This document shows positions 32,546 through 44,583 of a stretch of 64,000 nt of DNA, one piece after another (position 1 is the first letter of the stretch; every line of letters begins with the position of its first letter). Position numbers and translations under genes: made by a program. The notes under the pieces are model-generated. The model was not told where the DNA came from and ran no database searches. It was given only the letters and a program-made list of their open reading frames with translations. Source of the DNA: Notolepis coatsorum (lineage: Eukaryota; Chordata; Actinopteri; Aulopiformes; Paralepididae); assembly GCA_963971535.1 (NCBI GenBank), contig OZ020593.1, positions 34,058,119-34,122,118 of the forward strand, read 5' to 3'.

Positions 32546-33873
32546 TGTCATAATCACGGCGAGAGCCTTCCTCACTCCTCCTCATCCTCCCCCACATTCA
32601 CGACGGAAGCCTCACTCACCCCTTATCCTCTCACACCCATATATGGGCAGCATCCGTTCCCCGGGTTCACACGCTGCCAGCTCTTCACGCAACACGGTTG
32701 TCACTCATCCCCTCATCAACAAGATGGTACTTCAGCTGGCAGATCCTGTTCCATCTGTGTGGGAGTGTTAACCCTTGTGGCTTCCTGGTCATGATTTCTA
32801 CTATTTTTCTACTTTCTTGACTTTGTGTGTGAGCACAGCGGTGTCTGTGTTTATTATTATTTCATGAAATTGGGGCCATATCTTCATTTTACATATATTT
32901 TCATTATGTCAAAAGATTATGATTTGAAACGCTCTAAAAAAAAAGTTTGTCATATAGGGTACCTCCCATATCCCTAGCGTCACTTTTCATCCCATCCACT
33001 TCCATGTTAATAAAACCGCAAGTCAATTTTTTTTTTTTTTTTTTCTAATTTCTAATTTTCACATCATATATCGATAAATAAACAGAATAATTACACCAGG
33101 CATTCAAAAAAAAACAATACATACCTTTTAGTAATAGATTAGTACTAACCGGTGCTTATTAACGCTTACTAACGGCTATTTCTGACCGCTATTTCTGACC
33201 GAAATAGTCAACCTTTCTTTTTTATAATGGCAGATTCTTATTCACAGGAATTTTGTCCATTTTTCACACGCTGTAATATGGTGTCTAAAATTTTTAGAAA
33301 TATGATGATGGATATGAATATGAATTTTTTCAATAAAAACAGACTTGGTATCAAACAAACACAAATATAAGTGGTTAAAATTCGGAAATATTTGTAATTT
33401 GTTACAGATATCTTGAGATTGGGCTATTAGTGTTAATCCCTGCAAATAGTAAACAGTTAAAATTATATGGCTTTAAACATGATGTATCATTTCATCTCTT
33501 AAGCCCAGTGAGTGTCAAAATCCTTAGGAAGCCACAAGGGTTAAACTACCTTCCTAGGTACGAAGACTGAACCTAAGCCTTGCAAACCTGTACTCGTTGA
33601 TATTCCTTGACCTAACCTTTGTTCTCCATGTGCCCAGGGTCTACCTGCCTCGTGCTGCACAAGGAGTGCACCTGTCCTAACCTCAAGAACATTCTCCCGT
33701 ACTGCACAAGGAGTGCACCTGTACTAACCCCAAGAACATTCCTGTACCTGTCTGTCGCACATTCCAATTGTCAAACTGTCTGCTTGGGGAAACTATATTA
33801 AAACACCCTAAAACGCTCCATTCTCTCTCCTCCTGTGTTCTGCTATTGGGCTCCGCCAAATCCCATCCTCACA
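32546..33873 (+). mobile_element. Solo LTR (family S, copy 2) containing a piggyBac-type element
   Basis: Starts TGTCATAATCACGG and ends CATCCTCACA. Perfect 5-bp duplication CAAAC at 32,541-32,545 and 33,874-33,878. Same family as 15,086-15,569. Net LTR length without the inner element is about 555 bp, partly from an internal duplication of TGCACAAGGAGTGCACCTGT near 33,656 and 33,703. Confidence 0.85.
32772..33540. mobile_element. piggyBac-type non-autonomous element
   Basis: Target TTAA at 32,768-32,771 and 33,541-33,544. Inverted ends CCCTTGTGGCTTCCT and GGAAGCCACAAGGG. TTAA duplication with CCC-starting ends is the piggyBac signature. 769 bp, no transposase, AT-rich interior. Confidence 0.9.
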
Positions 33874-34202
33874 CAAACCTCGTCTGCAACTAGATACTTG
33901 ACTTCCTAACCAACAGACCATGTTAGCTTAGAGACAATCTCACCTTCACCACCCTCACCCAGAACACCAGTGTCCCACAGGGATGTGTGCCGATCCCTCT
34001 CCTCTACTCCCTCTTCACCCATGACTGCACACCTGTACATGGCTCCAATGCCATTATCAAGTTTGCAGATGACACAACAGTGGTGGGTCCTATCAAAAAC
34101 AACAATGAGTCGGCCTACCGGGAGGAGGTCCAGCACTTGGTGCGCCAACAACAACCTGGCCCCGGACACCAAGAAAACCAAGGATCTCATCTTATCATAT
34201 AA

Positions 34203-34413
34203 ACATGTACATGTCATTCACACAAAAATACACACACACACACGCACGGGCATGCACGCACACATATACACACATAGTGTGAGAAAGAGAGAATGTGTGT
34301 GCTTATGTTTGAACTCGGACAAAACCAAAACGTTCTCGTGGCATAGAGCATTAGCCCTTACCCCACCTCATGCACCCCTAACTACGTTTTCCTGTGAGAA
34401 CCACACCATCTAA
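34203..34413. repeat. CA-rich stretch and spacer
   Basis: 34,226-34,275 is a broken (CA)n with CACG variants, separating the end of LINE-I from the start of LINE-J. Confidence 0.7.
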
Positions 34414-35821
34414 AGCATGCCAGCCATAAGGTCATCCCTCTCCTCGCTTTGTGCTTTTCTGGCTTTTTAAAACATGGTATTTTACCTGACTCCATGATAG
34501 CAGTTCAACTTGTGCCTATTATCAAAGACAAGACAGGTACAATTAACAGCAAAGACAACTATCGGCCAATTGCATTAGCCAGCATACTATCTAAGGTGCT
34601 GGAGAGAATCTTATTGTATAGAACAGAAATGTACATTCTCACCAGTGATAATCAGTTTGGCTTTAAATGAAAACATGGAACAGACATGTGCATATATGCT
34701 TTAAAATAAATAGTAACCAAGAAGACAGAACTCTACAATGTTCTTATGCTTTATGGATGTCTCTAAGGCATTCAATAGAATAAATCATAACATACTGTTC
34801 CATAAACTGTCCCAAAGAGGGGTTCCTAAGATCATAGTTAGGATTTTTGCATTTTGGTATGCCCATCAGCTTATACAAGTTAAATGGGGTAATTCTATGT
34901 CAGCTCATTTTAATGTGGGTAATGGAGTAAGACAGGGCGAGATTTTGTCTCCCTTCCTGTTCAATGTATATATGGATGATCTCTCCACTAAACTAAGGGA
35001 ATGTAAGACTGGATGTATGGTGGGGGAGAGCCTTATCAACCATCTGATCTATGCTGATGATTTAGTCATACTGTCCCCCTATAGTGCTGGTTTACAGCAA
35101 TTGCTTAAAATCTGCTCTGTGTATGGTATACAACATGATATCAAATTCAACCCTAACAAGAGTGTTGTTATGTTAGTGAAAACTAAAGGAGGACCAGAAG
35201 CAAAAGTTTCCCTCCTTCTTGCTGTCTGACTGCGCTCTAGATGTGGTGAAGAGTGTGCGATATTTGGGTCACAATATCACTGATGACATGTGTGATGATG
35301 TTGATGTGCAGCGCCAGTGCTGCAAACTGTATGCACAGGCCAATATGCTGGAATGGACATTTTATATGTGTACAGACAATGTGAAAATAAGCCTGTTCAG
35401 AGCCTATTGTACTTGTACATTGTACATTTCATACTGCACATCGCTGGTGTAATTATAGCACAGCAAAAATGAAAAAACTGCAGGTAGCATATAGTGATGC
35501 ATTTAGGATCCTCCTTAAGCTCCCAAGACGGACTAGTGCAAGCCATTTGTTTGTGACTACAAATGTCCCCACCTTCCATGCTCTGCTGAGGAACTTGATA
35601 TTTAAATTTATGTGTTGATTATTAGAGTAAAAAAAACAAGATAATAGGTGCCATTAGTGATGTAAAACAAAGTGATACAAGGTACTCCTCTGATTTGTGG
35701 AAACATTAGAATCGATGCCTTTATGTATTTTAATCTATGTTGTTGGCCTTGTTTCTTTTGTTATTGTATTCTTGTTGTTGTTTTGTATGTGTAATATGGA
35801 CCTTGAGTCTGAAATAAAGTC

Positions 35822-35856
<35 letters not shown>

Positions 35857-35862
35857 TTCAGA
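34414..35862 (+). mobile_element. Non-LTR retrotransposon LINE-J, 5'-truncated
   Basis: Reads HGILPDSMIAVQLVPIIKDK, NYRPIALASILSKVLERILL, FMDVSKAFNRINHNILFHKL, NGVRQGEILSPFLFNVYMDD, HLIYADDLVILSP and SVRYLGHNITDD: RT domains 2 to 7 with an intact YADD at 35,050-35,061. Distinct from the Rex1 and L2 families here (it has GVRQG...SPFLFNVYMDDL). Frame breaks lie near 34,670 and 35,225. The 3' end is GGACCTTGAGTCTGAAATAA then (TCA)n at 35,823-35,855. Clade not assigned. Confidence 0.82.
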
Positions 35863-35888
35863 CAAAATAAAATCAACCATTTTTTTAG

Positions 35889-36345
35889 GTCGGCTGGGTA
35901 GCGCAGTGGAGAATGCACTCGCCTACCACCGCAGAGACTCTGGGTTCGAATCCAGCTGTCAGAGGTACCTCCGGCTTGGTCAGTCGTCCCTACTAACACA
36001 ATTGGCAGTTAGCGGGTGGGAAGCCGGCGGGGTATGTGTCCTGGTCATTGTAAACTGCGGTTCCTACTGGTCGGTTGGGGCGCCTGTTCAGCAGGGAGGG
36101 GATCGGGGGGAAATAGCGTGAACCTCTGCACGCGTTACATTCCCCCAGTGAGAGTCCTCGCTGTCAGGTGAAAATAAGCGGCTAGCTGACTCCACATGTA
36201 TCGGAGGAGGCATGTGGTAGTTCTACACCCTCCCTAGGCCGACAGTGGGGCAATGCGCGCAATAACCAGGAAGGGAATTGGCATAACGACTAAATTGGGA
36301 TGGGAGCAAAAAATACAGAAAAAGTGAGAAAAATAAATCGACTTT
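35889..36345 (+). mobile_element. tRNA-derived SINE (family T), copy 1
   Basis: Head GGTCGGCTGGGTAGCGCAGT followed by B box GGGTTCGAATCC at 35,941-35,952: a clear RNA polymerase III internal promoter. The body of about 380 bp ends TTGGGATGGGAGCAAAAAAT. Target duplication is fuzzy (AAAATAAAATC against AAAATAAATC). The long body, compared with most fish SINEs, is shared by the copies at 26.7 and 50.4-52.1 kb. Confidence 0.85.
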
Positions 36346-36890
36346 TCTTGCGAGAAAATAGTGTTTCCTGACAAGAAAGAGTCAGGGTTGTGGCCATAAT
36401 GTTATGAAAGTGCTCCACATTCTAGTGCCCCCATGTCTCTCTGTGCTGAAGCCATGCGTGCACAGTTCACTCTACAAGATAGAGATGGGATTTATGGCTC
36501 TTTGAAGGGAGCTGGATCTTTTGGCTCCGTTCCTTTCCAAGAGCTCATCATTGTTGTTTTTAGGGGGCGGCACTAGCGGACTGACCATCGGGAGCACCGG
36601 GAGTTTTCCCGGTGGCCTGGCAGACTGGCATGGCCTGGCCCTGTCAGACTGGCAATGTTTTTTTATTTTATTTATTTGTATATTATATTATTTTGTTGCC
36701 CGTAGTCAGGCCACTGAAATCAGAAGCAGGCCACGGTCAGTATAAGTGTTTCTAGTTGGAGATGTGCTCTCTAATATACGTTCGTTCGGCAGGAATGAGT
36801 TACCTTGTCTGTTGTCACCCAGCGCGAGGCAGCGCGCCTGCGCGGGCATGTCAGATTGATGTTTGTAGCTAGATAATCCTCCGTTGGAGG

Positions 36891-37010
36891 CGTGATTTTT
36901 TTCCGTAGCCTTTGTTAGCTAAACCAATCAGAGAGGGTCTTCGCTGTACGCAGGCTAGCCAATCAGAGAGCGTCTTCTCAAACAAAGGCAACGAAAAAAA
37001 AAGATCACGC
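36891..37010. mobile_element. Short foldback MITE
   Basis: Arms CGTGATTTTTTTCCGT/AGCCTTTGTT and, inverted, AACAAAGGCAACGAAA/GATCACG, with AACCAATCAGAGAG and CCAATCAGAGAG inside. Flanks TCCGTTGGAG and TCCGTGGAG suggest an 8-9-bp target duplication. Related to the ends of family M1 (poly-T after GCGTTA, CCAATCAGAGAG). Confidence 0.7.
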
Positions 37011-37306
37011 TCCGTGGAGCAAAGACACAAAAAAAGGAGAAATCGAGAAGTTGGGTCATTTTCCTATTGACTTGTATACAATCAGAATTCTTTTTGCAGC
37101 TGTTGACTGTATAAATGGGCGAGTTATATACAAATGCACCCCCTGCAGTTGTTATGAACAGTGAAATTAGCTATAGACAGTGTTGGTTGCTGTAATTAAA
37201 CTAATTACAATTTAACTTTTTTCTTATTTCCTCTCATTGAATAGTAAATTCCAGATGTTTGTTTTTTTAGTTCAAGAGTTTTAAAAGAAAAGGATTTGCC
37301 CATCAC

Positions 37307-37831
37307 CAGGGCCGGATTAACGACCGGGCCGTTTGGGCCGCGGCCCGTGGGCCTCTAGTGACGAGGGGCCTCCAAAAAAAATTCCGATGTCATACTGTGA
37401 CACTGAAATGAACAAATATTTCATCAACTAAAATATACAGTACGTCACACCCCGTGCCTCTCCCTGCCGTCTGCAAGTGGCTAATCTTGAGTTTCCGACC
37501 CCCCAGTAAGCTAACCATGGATAAATCCAAAAAAAGGAAAGTCTGAGGAAAATAGAGGGTTTAATTCAGCATGGACAGATTAATTTGCTTTCACGACTAA
37601 CAATGCAGGCTTACCTGTAGCCTATGCCTGATATGTGGTGCGAAATTTGCGAACAACGATTACTGTAATTTTGATTACTGTAGTTTGCCTGGTATGTAGC
37701 CTTGGTTAGTGGCTGCCCCACCAATGTTTTACATATAAAAACGCCACTGTGCGTGCGTGCACGTGTATGTGTGTGTGGGGGCCTCCACAAGACTCTGGCC
37801 CAGAGGCCTCTGAATTCTTAATCTGGCCTTG
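37307..37831. mobile_element. hAT element with 8-bp target duplication, deletion derivative
   Basis: Ends CAGGGCCGGATTAA and TTAATCTGGCCTTG, flanked by CCCATCAC at 37,299-37,306 and 37,832-37,839. About 200 bp inside, ACCATGGATAAATCC starts a short frame MDKSKKRKV, similar to the start of hAT transposases, suggesting derivation from an autonomous element by internal deletion. Confidence 0.9.
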
Positions 37832-39062
37832 CCCATCACCTTTCCACAGAGTCCACACACTAATATGAAGCACTTTAAATAATGTTTGCTGTGATTTGAA
37901 GCTTTTCTACAATTGCATGTTTTGTTTTTGTTTTAACTTTTTCCTGTTATACTTGCAGTTATGTAGGCAATGTTGAATTCTATTATAGTGAACAAATAGG
38001 TAACATGTAACGTATTAGCATTCCTACCCAAGAATAAATAAAGTCATCCAAAAACAAATTAATTTCATTCATTAATTTGTTTATTTCAATTGAGACACTA
38101 ATGGAAACAAATTAAAATATAAACATTTAAAATAAAACAGCAACATGTAAGAAACATTGTAAACATGAATTGTAAGGTCACTACGTCAGGGAGGAACTAA
38201 TCACCTGTATCTGTTGGTTTACAGTAACGTGTTATTTGTTGTCGTAACACACGGCGGCTCTGTAGCTACAACTTAAGCTAGAGAGAGACATTTCACACAA
38301 AGCTGACCACCTCTCCAAATTAGGCAAAAATGAATGTCAGACTTTTTTGGGAAGCCTCAACAAAAGAAGATTATGTGACCGCCACCGCCTGGACATTGAT
38401 GCCCTAATAAGACCTTCATCCGCGCCAGCCCGGAGAGAAAGGCCACATTTGGAGATGAAGTTGTGGGATCGGATGCATGCAGCAGGTGCGGCGCATCTAA
38501 GGTAGGACAATATAATGTTGTCGTTTAAAACTGCCGCTGTGCAGCATCAGGCATTGGGCTGTGTTGCCCCTTTTTCGTCTGTTAACTTACCATGGTGATT
38601 GATCTGATCTGTGGTCTGTGCTGCCCTGCTAAACTGTGAGTTGTTCAGCAAACTTAACAGTCGAGTCATTCCTACTCGTTAATTTGCGTTTTATTTCCCC
38701 CCCTCAGCATCCCGTTATAAATGCGTTCCGCCGCATTATATTGCCTGCCTGAGTCAAATTCCCAGTAGGAATTATGGTCCCAGTCCGCGACTGGGGGCGG
38801 GGGTTACTTGGTTTATCAGTCTTAAATCAAAATGGTTGGTTTATCTGCGGAATAATCACTAGGATAATGATAGGATAAGATTTGGATCAGATTCAACGAA
38901 CGAATAATGCTTGTTGCAATAGTTGCAATGTTGGATTAAAAGAAAGCTTGCACTTGAATTGAGAGAGCGCACGTGAAGTGAATGATACCATGTTGCAGTT
39001 TTTCCCTTCATTCGTACCAAAGAGCCGCTCAAAAGAATCGGATCATTAAAAATAATCAGCTT

Positions 39063-39210
<148 letters not shown>

Positions 39211-39442
39211 TGCATGCTGGGAATGAGATTGGAGAGATTGGAGAGGTTGGAGATTGGAGGTGTAGTGAGTTTTTTTCTATCTTTATCTGTCTATTTTGTT
39301 AATTTGTTTATGGGATATTGTATTATAGTGTTGTGTTGGGTTGCTGTGTGTTTTTGGTGTGTATAGGGTTAAGTGGGAGTGTTTTGTTTGTTTGGCAGTC
39401 GCATCGGCCAGGCTGGTTTGCTGGCTGACGTCAGACGCCAGT

Positions 39443-41115
39443 ATGGAGTTTGCCAAAATGAGCAGGAAGCATGGTGTAAAGATTAATGCTTCTAATGTGT
39501 CCGTATAGGATTGCAGCTTGGCAATAGGTAAAGTCGTTGGACATAAAAGTGTGAAATCAGCCACGAGGATGAACGGTGGAGTTGTTATTTTCCTAGACTG
39601 TATTGAGAAGGTGCACTCGGTTGTTGAATCAGGAATCAATATCGAGGATGTGTTTATTAAAGTGGAGCCTCTCTCCACACCAGTCAGAAGGATTAATATA
39701 AATAACATCCCGCCGTTCATAAGTGACGAAGTACTGATAAATCAACTTGCAAGATATGGGAGGATAATTTCCCCGATAAGAAAACTGTCATCTGGATGCA
39801 AATCTCCGTTGTTAAAACATGTTGTGTCACATAGACGCCAAGTTTTAATGATTCTCGAGAACAACAGAGAAGAGATTGATTTGGTTTTAAAATTAAGAGT
39901 TGATGATTTTGATTACGTCGTTTTTGTGAACTCTGGAAACTCAAAATGTTTCAAATGCGGGGAAGAGGGACATTTAATCCGAGACTGTGTGAGGGAAGAG
40001 GGGAGAGGCGCACAATCTCAGCCTGCGTGCAGTGCAGCAGGGACAGTGATCCCAGTCGAAGCTGCGCGTAGTGCAGGTGTAGAGAAGGGAGAACTCGGAG
40101 TGTGGCAGCGCAGAGCTGAGAGCAGTGACAACAACAGTGTCCCGCTGCAGACCGTCAGCACTGTCGGTGGTGATCCTTTGCAGGCTGTCGGCGGTGTAGA
40201 CGGTGTCCGCTGCAGACCGTCAGCAATGTAAACAGTGGCCCTTTGCAGACCGTCAGTAGCGCAGCAGATAGTATCCAGATGCAGGGCCACAGAACCGGTG
40301 TAGCAGGTACGGAGCAGAGCCTTGGTACAGAGGAGGGAGGAGTGAGGGAAGCTGCCCCCCCCTCAACTAGTGGCGACTGTGGGGTAACAGGGGGTGGTGC
40401 GGGTGGTGCAGGTACAGAGGAGGGAGGGGTGGGAGACGCTGTTCCCCCCTCAACCAGTGGTTGTGTAGGTAAGGAGGTGGGAATCAGAGATGCTGCCCCC
40501 CCTTCAACAAGTGGCGAGGTAAAAGGGGAGAGCAGAGTTTTTGTTGTCCCCCCAAGCCCAACACCGCGTCAGGGTAAAAAAAGGAATAAAAAAAATATGA
40601 CAAGTGAAGTAATAGGGGAAAATTTGAATGTGGTGGACAATGTACACAGTCAGACAGTGGATGGCGTGGTGGGAAGTGATGGAGGGGTGGGCTCTCAGGA
40701 TAAGGAAGGAGTGACAAGTTTGGTCAAAGAGTCAGGAGGGTGTAGAAGACACAGGTTCCTCTCAGTCCAGCATGGACGAGGATGAGGTTGAAAAGCAATG
40801 GGGTGAGATTGAAAACAATGGGGGGATGACATCTCAAGTGTTGAGGAAGATGAGTTCCCAAATGCTTCTCAAGTGTCTGATTCACAACGGAAAAAATGTT
40901 ATGCAGTCAGGCAGATACAGAAGTTCCTGCACACAACAAAAAATTTGAGAAGTGTCAAAGTGGAAGATTTTTTTGAAGATTTAGAGATGTTTATTTTTTC
41001 AGCAAGGACTCAAATGAGGTTGAAGAACAATGGGGGGTACACTTCCCAGGACGTTTTTAGATTGAGAAAAATTGTGCAGAAGCTCAGAAAACTGGATAAT
41101 ATAATGTTACCATGA
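39443..41115 (+). pseudogene. Tx1-like ORF1 (CCHC protein), frameshifted
   Basis: The first ATG reads MEFAKMSRKHGVKINASNVS, then a stop (TAG, 39,506-39,508), then an open frame to 40,231. Recognisable blocks: NIPPFISDEVLINQLARYGR, CKSPLLKHVVSHRRQV and a zinc knuckle CFKCGEEGHLIRDC (C-X2-C-X4-H-X4-C), as in Tx1 ORF1 proteins that bind element RNA. A low-complexity Gly/Ser/Pro linker follows (40,243-40,785, shifted frame) with repeats of the EEGG..(D/E)A.PPSTSG type. A C-terminal block, QIQKFLHTTKNLRSVKVEDF then YTSQDVFRLRKIV, lies at 40,873-41,115. One stop and at least two frameshifts. Confidence 0.8.
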
Positions 41116-41345
41116 TAATGGAGCTTCTGATGTGTGGAGCCCGGCTGGACATTCGGGAAGGGAGTAGATCTGGGCTTGGACAGTGTCTGCAAGCAGTTGG
41201 GTCAATGACACTGAAAGATGTTGTGAATGTAGCCAGGTCAGAGGAAGTGGCTTCTTTATTGGGGCTGAGGACGGCCTGTCACAACAGGGTCTGTCTGGAC
41301 GATTGGACTGAAGTGTCGGGGAACAATACCTGTTGCAGGATTATT
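41112..41345 (+). pseudogene. Tx1-like ORF2 C-terminal remnant
   Basis: Reads MELLMCGARLDIREGSRSGL, QCLQAVGSMTLKDVVNVARS, EEVASLLGLRT and CLDDWTEV, resembling the extreme C-terminus of Tx1 ORF2. Endonuclease, RT and the rest of ORF2 (normally more than 3 kb) are missing, and the remnant touches the ORF1 stop directly. Confidence 0.65.
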
Positions 41346-41707
41346 TCGGTGGAACGGAAGGTCCTGATGAAGGGGATCTTTTTTTTTCATGAGCTGGATA
41401 AAAACGGACACAAATGGACTGACGGGACCCTTTTGGGTTGCTCATATGTTGTTCTTGATGACATATTATGTGTTGAATGGAAGTATGGATACTTGTTTTG
41501 TTTGGGTGGAGCTTCAATGTTTTTTTGTTGTGTTGCAGAAGGACAGGTGTATTTTAGATTTTTTTTTATTGTGAGATCTCATGTGGTTTTATGTGTGATG
41601 GGGACACATGTTGCCCGATATAATGTGTAGTTAGTTGTTTAATTGTATTGACATACACATTGTACATTGTAATGAGAATTATGTAAATAAATGTTTTTCT
41701 AAAATCA

Positions 41708-41713
<6 letters not shown>

Positions 41714-41796
<83 letters not shown>

Positions 41797-41813
41797 GTCT
41801 CTCTCACTGTCTC
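41714..41813. repeat. (CT)n microsatellite, right of the Tx1-like element
   Basis: About 32 CT units, then CTGTCT and CACTGTCT variants to 41,813. Confidence 0.97.
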
Positions 41814-42000
41814 ACTGAATCAGCTCATTTGCAAACGCCACAACAGTAGAGGACTGAAGACTTGTACTTGTACATGAGGAGTACAACCTGGAGCATGATG
41901 AGGGATCTTCAGATGAAGAAGATATTCCGACTATGAAGGCGAAAGGGAGAGAAGAGAACATGGTCCTCACCACTGTATGACAATCAGGACAAGATGGCGG

Positions 42001-42168
42001 CCCCAGAACATTCTCCCAGGCCCCAGAACATTCTCCCAGGCCCCAGAACATTCTCCCAGGCCCCAGAACATTTCCCCAGACCCCAGAACATTTCCCCAGA
42101 ACCCAGAACATTCTCCCAGAACCCAGAACATTTCCCCAGGCCCCAGAACATTATCCCAGAACCCAGGA
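42001..42168. repeat. 20-bp minisatellite
   Basis: Eight full units of CCCCAGAACATTCTCCCAGG type with TTCC/TTAT and AGA/AGG variants, exact 20-bp period. Confidence 0.97.
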
Positions 42169-42194
42169 CGCCTGAATGCCTTCTACAACATAAC

Positions 42195-42530
42195 TGCATT
42201 TCCGCGTCTCTGATTGGCCAGGTCATTTCTGGTCATGTGACATGTACGCCCAATCGTGGGACCGCAAGTTTCTACAATGGTTAAGCTTAGGCGCTCTTTC
42301 GAAGTAGGTTAAGGTTAGAGTTTGTCTTAGAGCATGGCGATAGAATGCCTGCCCTGATTCCGACGGTTAAGCTTAGGCACTCTTTCGTAGTTGGTTAAGG
42401 TTAGAGTTTGTCTTAGAGCATGGAGATAGAACGCCAGGTAGTTTGCAGGCGCAGAACTTGCTGTCCCACGATTGGCGCACATGTCACATGACCTGGCCAA
42501 TCAGAGCGCAGTTCCGTCGTCGAAAGCATA
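42195..42530. mobile_element. Palindromic MITE (family M1, copy 2, inverted relative to copy 1)
   Basis: Arms of about 65 bp: CTCTGATTGGCCAGGTCAT, GTGACATGTACGCCCAATCG on the left and the inverted equivalent at 42,455-42,520. Between them are two direct repeats containing GGTTAAGCTTAGGC, TTAAGGTTAGAGTTTGTCTT and AGAGCATGG (about 42,280-42,345 and 42,365-42,425). The internal repeats are the reverse complement of those in copy 1. Outer ends and target duplication are not clear. Confidence 0.78.
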
Positions 42531-42599
42531 CACGCACCCAGGACACTGCCGTTGAAACTGATCCTCCTGGAGATGAACAATGTGGAGGAAGAGAGTAAG

Positions 42600-43186
42600 A
42601 GGATGGAGATGATAGACCTGCATGATGGAGATGATAGACCTGCAGGATGGAGATATAGACCTGAGTGATGGAGATGATAGACCTGAGTGATGATAGACCT
42701 GCAGGATGGAGATGATAGACCTGCAGGATGGATATGATAGACCTGCAGGATGGAGATGATAGACCTGCAGGATGGATATGATAGACCTGCAGGATGGAGA
42801 TGATAGACCTGCGTGATGGAGATGATAAACCTGCAGGATGGAGATGATAGACCTGCAGGATGGAAATGATAGACCTGAGTGATAGAGATGATAGACCTGC
42901 AGGATGGAGATGATAGACCTGAGTGATGGAGATGATAGACCTGCAGGATGGAGATGATAGACCTGAGTGATGGAGATGATAGACCTGCAGGATGGAGATG
43001 ATAGACCTGCAGGATGGAGATGATAGACCTGAGTGATGGAGATGATAGACCTGCATGATGGAGATGATAGACCTGAGTGATGGAGATGATAGACCTGAGT
43101 GATGGAGATGATAGACCTGCAGGATGGAGATGGTAGACCTGCAGGATGGAGATGATAGACCTGCAGGATGGAGATGATAGACCTGC
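42600..43186. repeat. 22-bp minisatellite, about 26 units
   Basis: Units of GATAGACCTGCAGGATGGAGAT with GAGTGATGG and GATATG variants. Because 22 is not a multiple of 3, three units give a 66-bp, 22-codon super-repeat, which creates a long but meaningless minus-strand frame. Confidence 0.97.
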
Positions 43187-43289
43187 ATGCCTACATGGGC
43201 TGCTGATCTTAGCTAGTGAGGCTACCTCCAGTCACAGGGATGCTGAAAGTCGAAAGGCAATGTGCCTTTGAAGGTGTATCTTTAGCCCA

Positions 43290-44033
<744 letters not shown>

Positions 44034-44583
44034 TAATAATAATAATCTTTATTTATATAGCACCTTTCATACACGGAGTGCAGCTCAAAGTGCTTAACAG
44101 AGCAAAGAAATAAAAACACAACATTTTACAATAAAGCAAAAAAATAAAGTAAAGAAAAGAAAAGAAAAGAAAAGCAGGATTTTAAGACCAGCAAAACATG
44201 ATTAAGAAAATAGCTAAAAAGCATAAATGACAACAGGGATTTTAAAATCAGCTAAAAGCAAGAGTATAAAAATCTGTCTTGAGCTGTGCTTTAAAGCTAT
44301 CCACAGAGGCTGCCTGTTTTATATGTAGTGGGAGATTATTCCATGCCGTCGTCCCATAGAAACAAAAAGCTGCTTCACCATATTTTTTATATTTCATTGT
44401 AGGCACTTTGAGCAGGTCCGCACTAGAGGACCTGAGGGGGCGGTTTGGAACATAATGTAAGCAGTCGCAGAGATAAGATGGTGCCAGACCATTAAGAGCT
44501 TTAAAAACAAGCAAAATAATTTTAAAATCGATCGAAGCTAAAACTGGAGTTATATGTAGTAGTCTTTGTTGTACATAATACAT
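44034..44583 (-). mobile_element. L2-type LINE, 3' end with C-terminal coding
   Basis: The 3' end on the left is (TAA)n at 44,029-44,046, then TTTATTTATATAGCACCTTT and CAAAGTGCTTAACAG. The coding frame 44,248-44,583 is intact and reads HITPVLASIDFKIILLVFKA, LNGLAPSYLCDCL and TTAWNNLPLHIKQAASVDSF. Ends near a codon where RT-proximal sequence should continue, so it is 5'-truncated. Confidence 0.85.

Larger units (their letters stand above)
32066..34202 (+). mobile_element. Rex1-like LINE (LINE-I), degraded and interrupted
   Basis: 32,066-32,545 carries decayed RT entry motifs ([27 protein letters not shown] and CPVAL). 33,879-34,202 continues with NTSVPQGC, LLYSLFTHDCTPV and AIIKFADDTTVVGP. 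The FADD box is intact, but stops and frameshifts are many. A solo LTR lies between, with duplicated CAAAC. Confidence 0.78.
36483..39045. mobile_element. Possible hAT remnant region, composite
   Basis: The left edge (GATGGGATTTATGGCTC, GGATCTTTTGGCTCC) and right edge (AAAGAGCCGCTCAAAAGAAT) look like inverted ends of a hAT family. In between are the foldback MITE, the hAT at 37,307, a GGACTGACCATCGGGAGCAC motif at 36,575, and 60 bp resembling the core of the 3387-3943 element. The pairing of the ends is uncertain. 37,832-39,045 is otherwise unrecognised. Confidence 0.3.
39211..41713 (+). mobile_element. Tx1-clade L1-like retrotransposon inside a (CT)n array, ORF2 mostly deleted
   Basis: A 2.5-kb element in plus orientation: 5' UTR (39,211-39,442), broken ORF1 (39,443-41,115), only the last part of ORF2 (41,112-41,345), a 3' UTR with AATAAA at 41,686-41,691 and an A-rich end at 41,703-41,713. 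It is bordered on both sides by CT repeats in the same register and strand. Endonuclease and RT are absent, so it is non-autonomous. Some Tx1-clade families in fish are described as inserting into TC-type microsatellites; that fits but needs a family match. Confidence 0.78.

Noticed and set aside
42300..42420. TTAAGGTTAG words as telomeric repeat
   Set aside because: Not in TTAGGG tandem; they belong to the internal repeat of the MITE.
42600..43186. Regular repeat array as a possible CRISPR
   Set aside because: Units are contiguous with no unique spacers, and the DNA is eukaryotic. Same for the 17-, 20- and 52-bp arrays.
42484..43188. 234-codon minus-strand frame with a repeated 22-residue peptide
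   Set aside because: The 22-bp minisatellite read through three phases explains it; there is no start context or flanking coding sequence.
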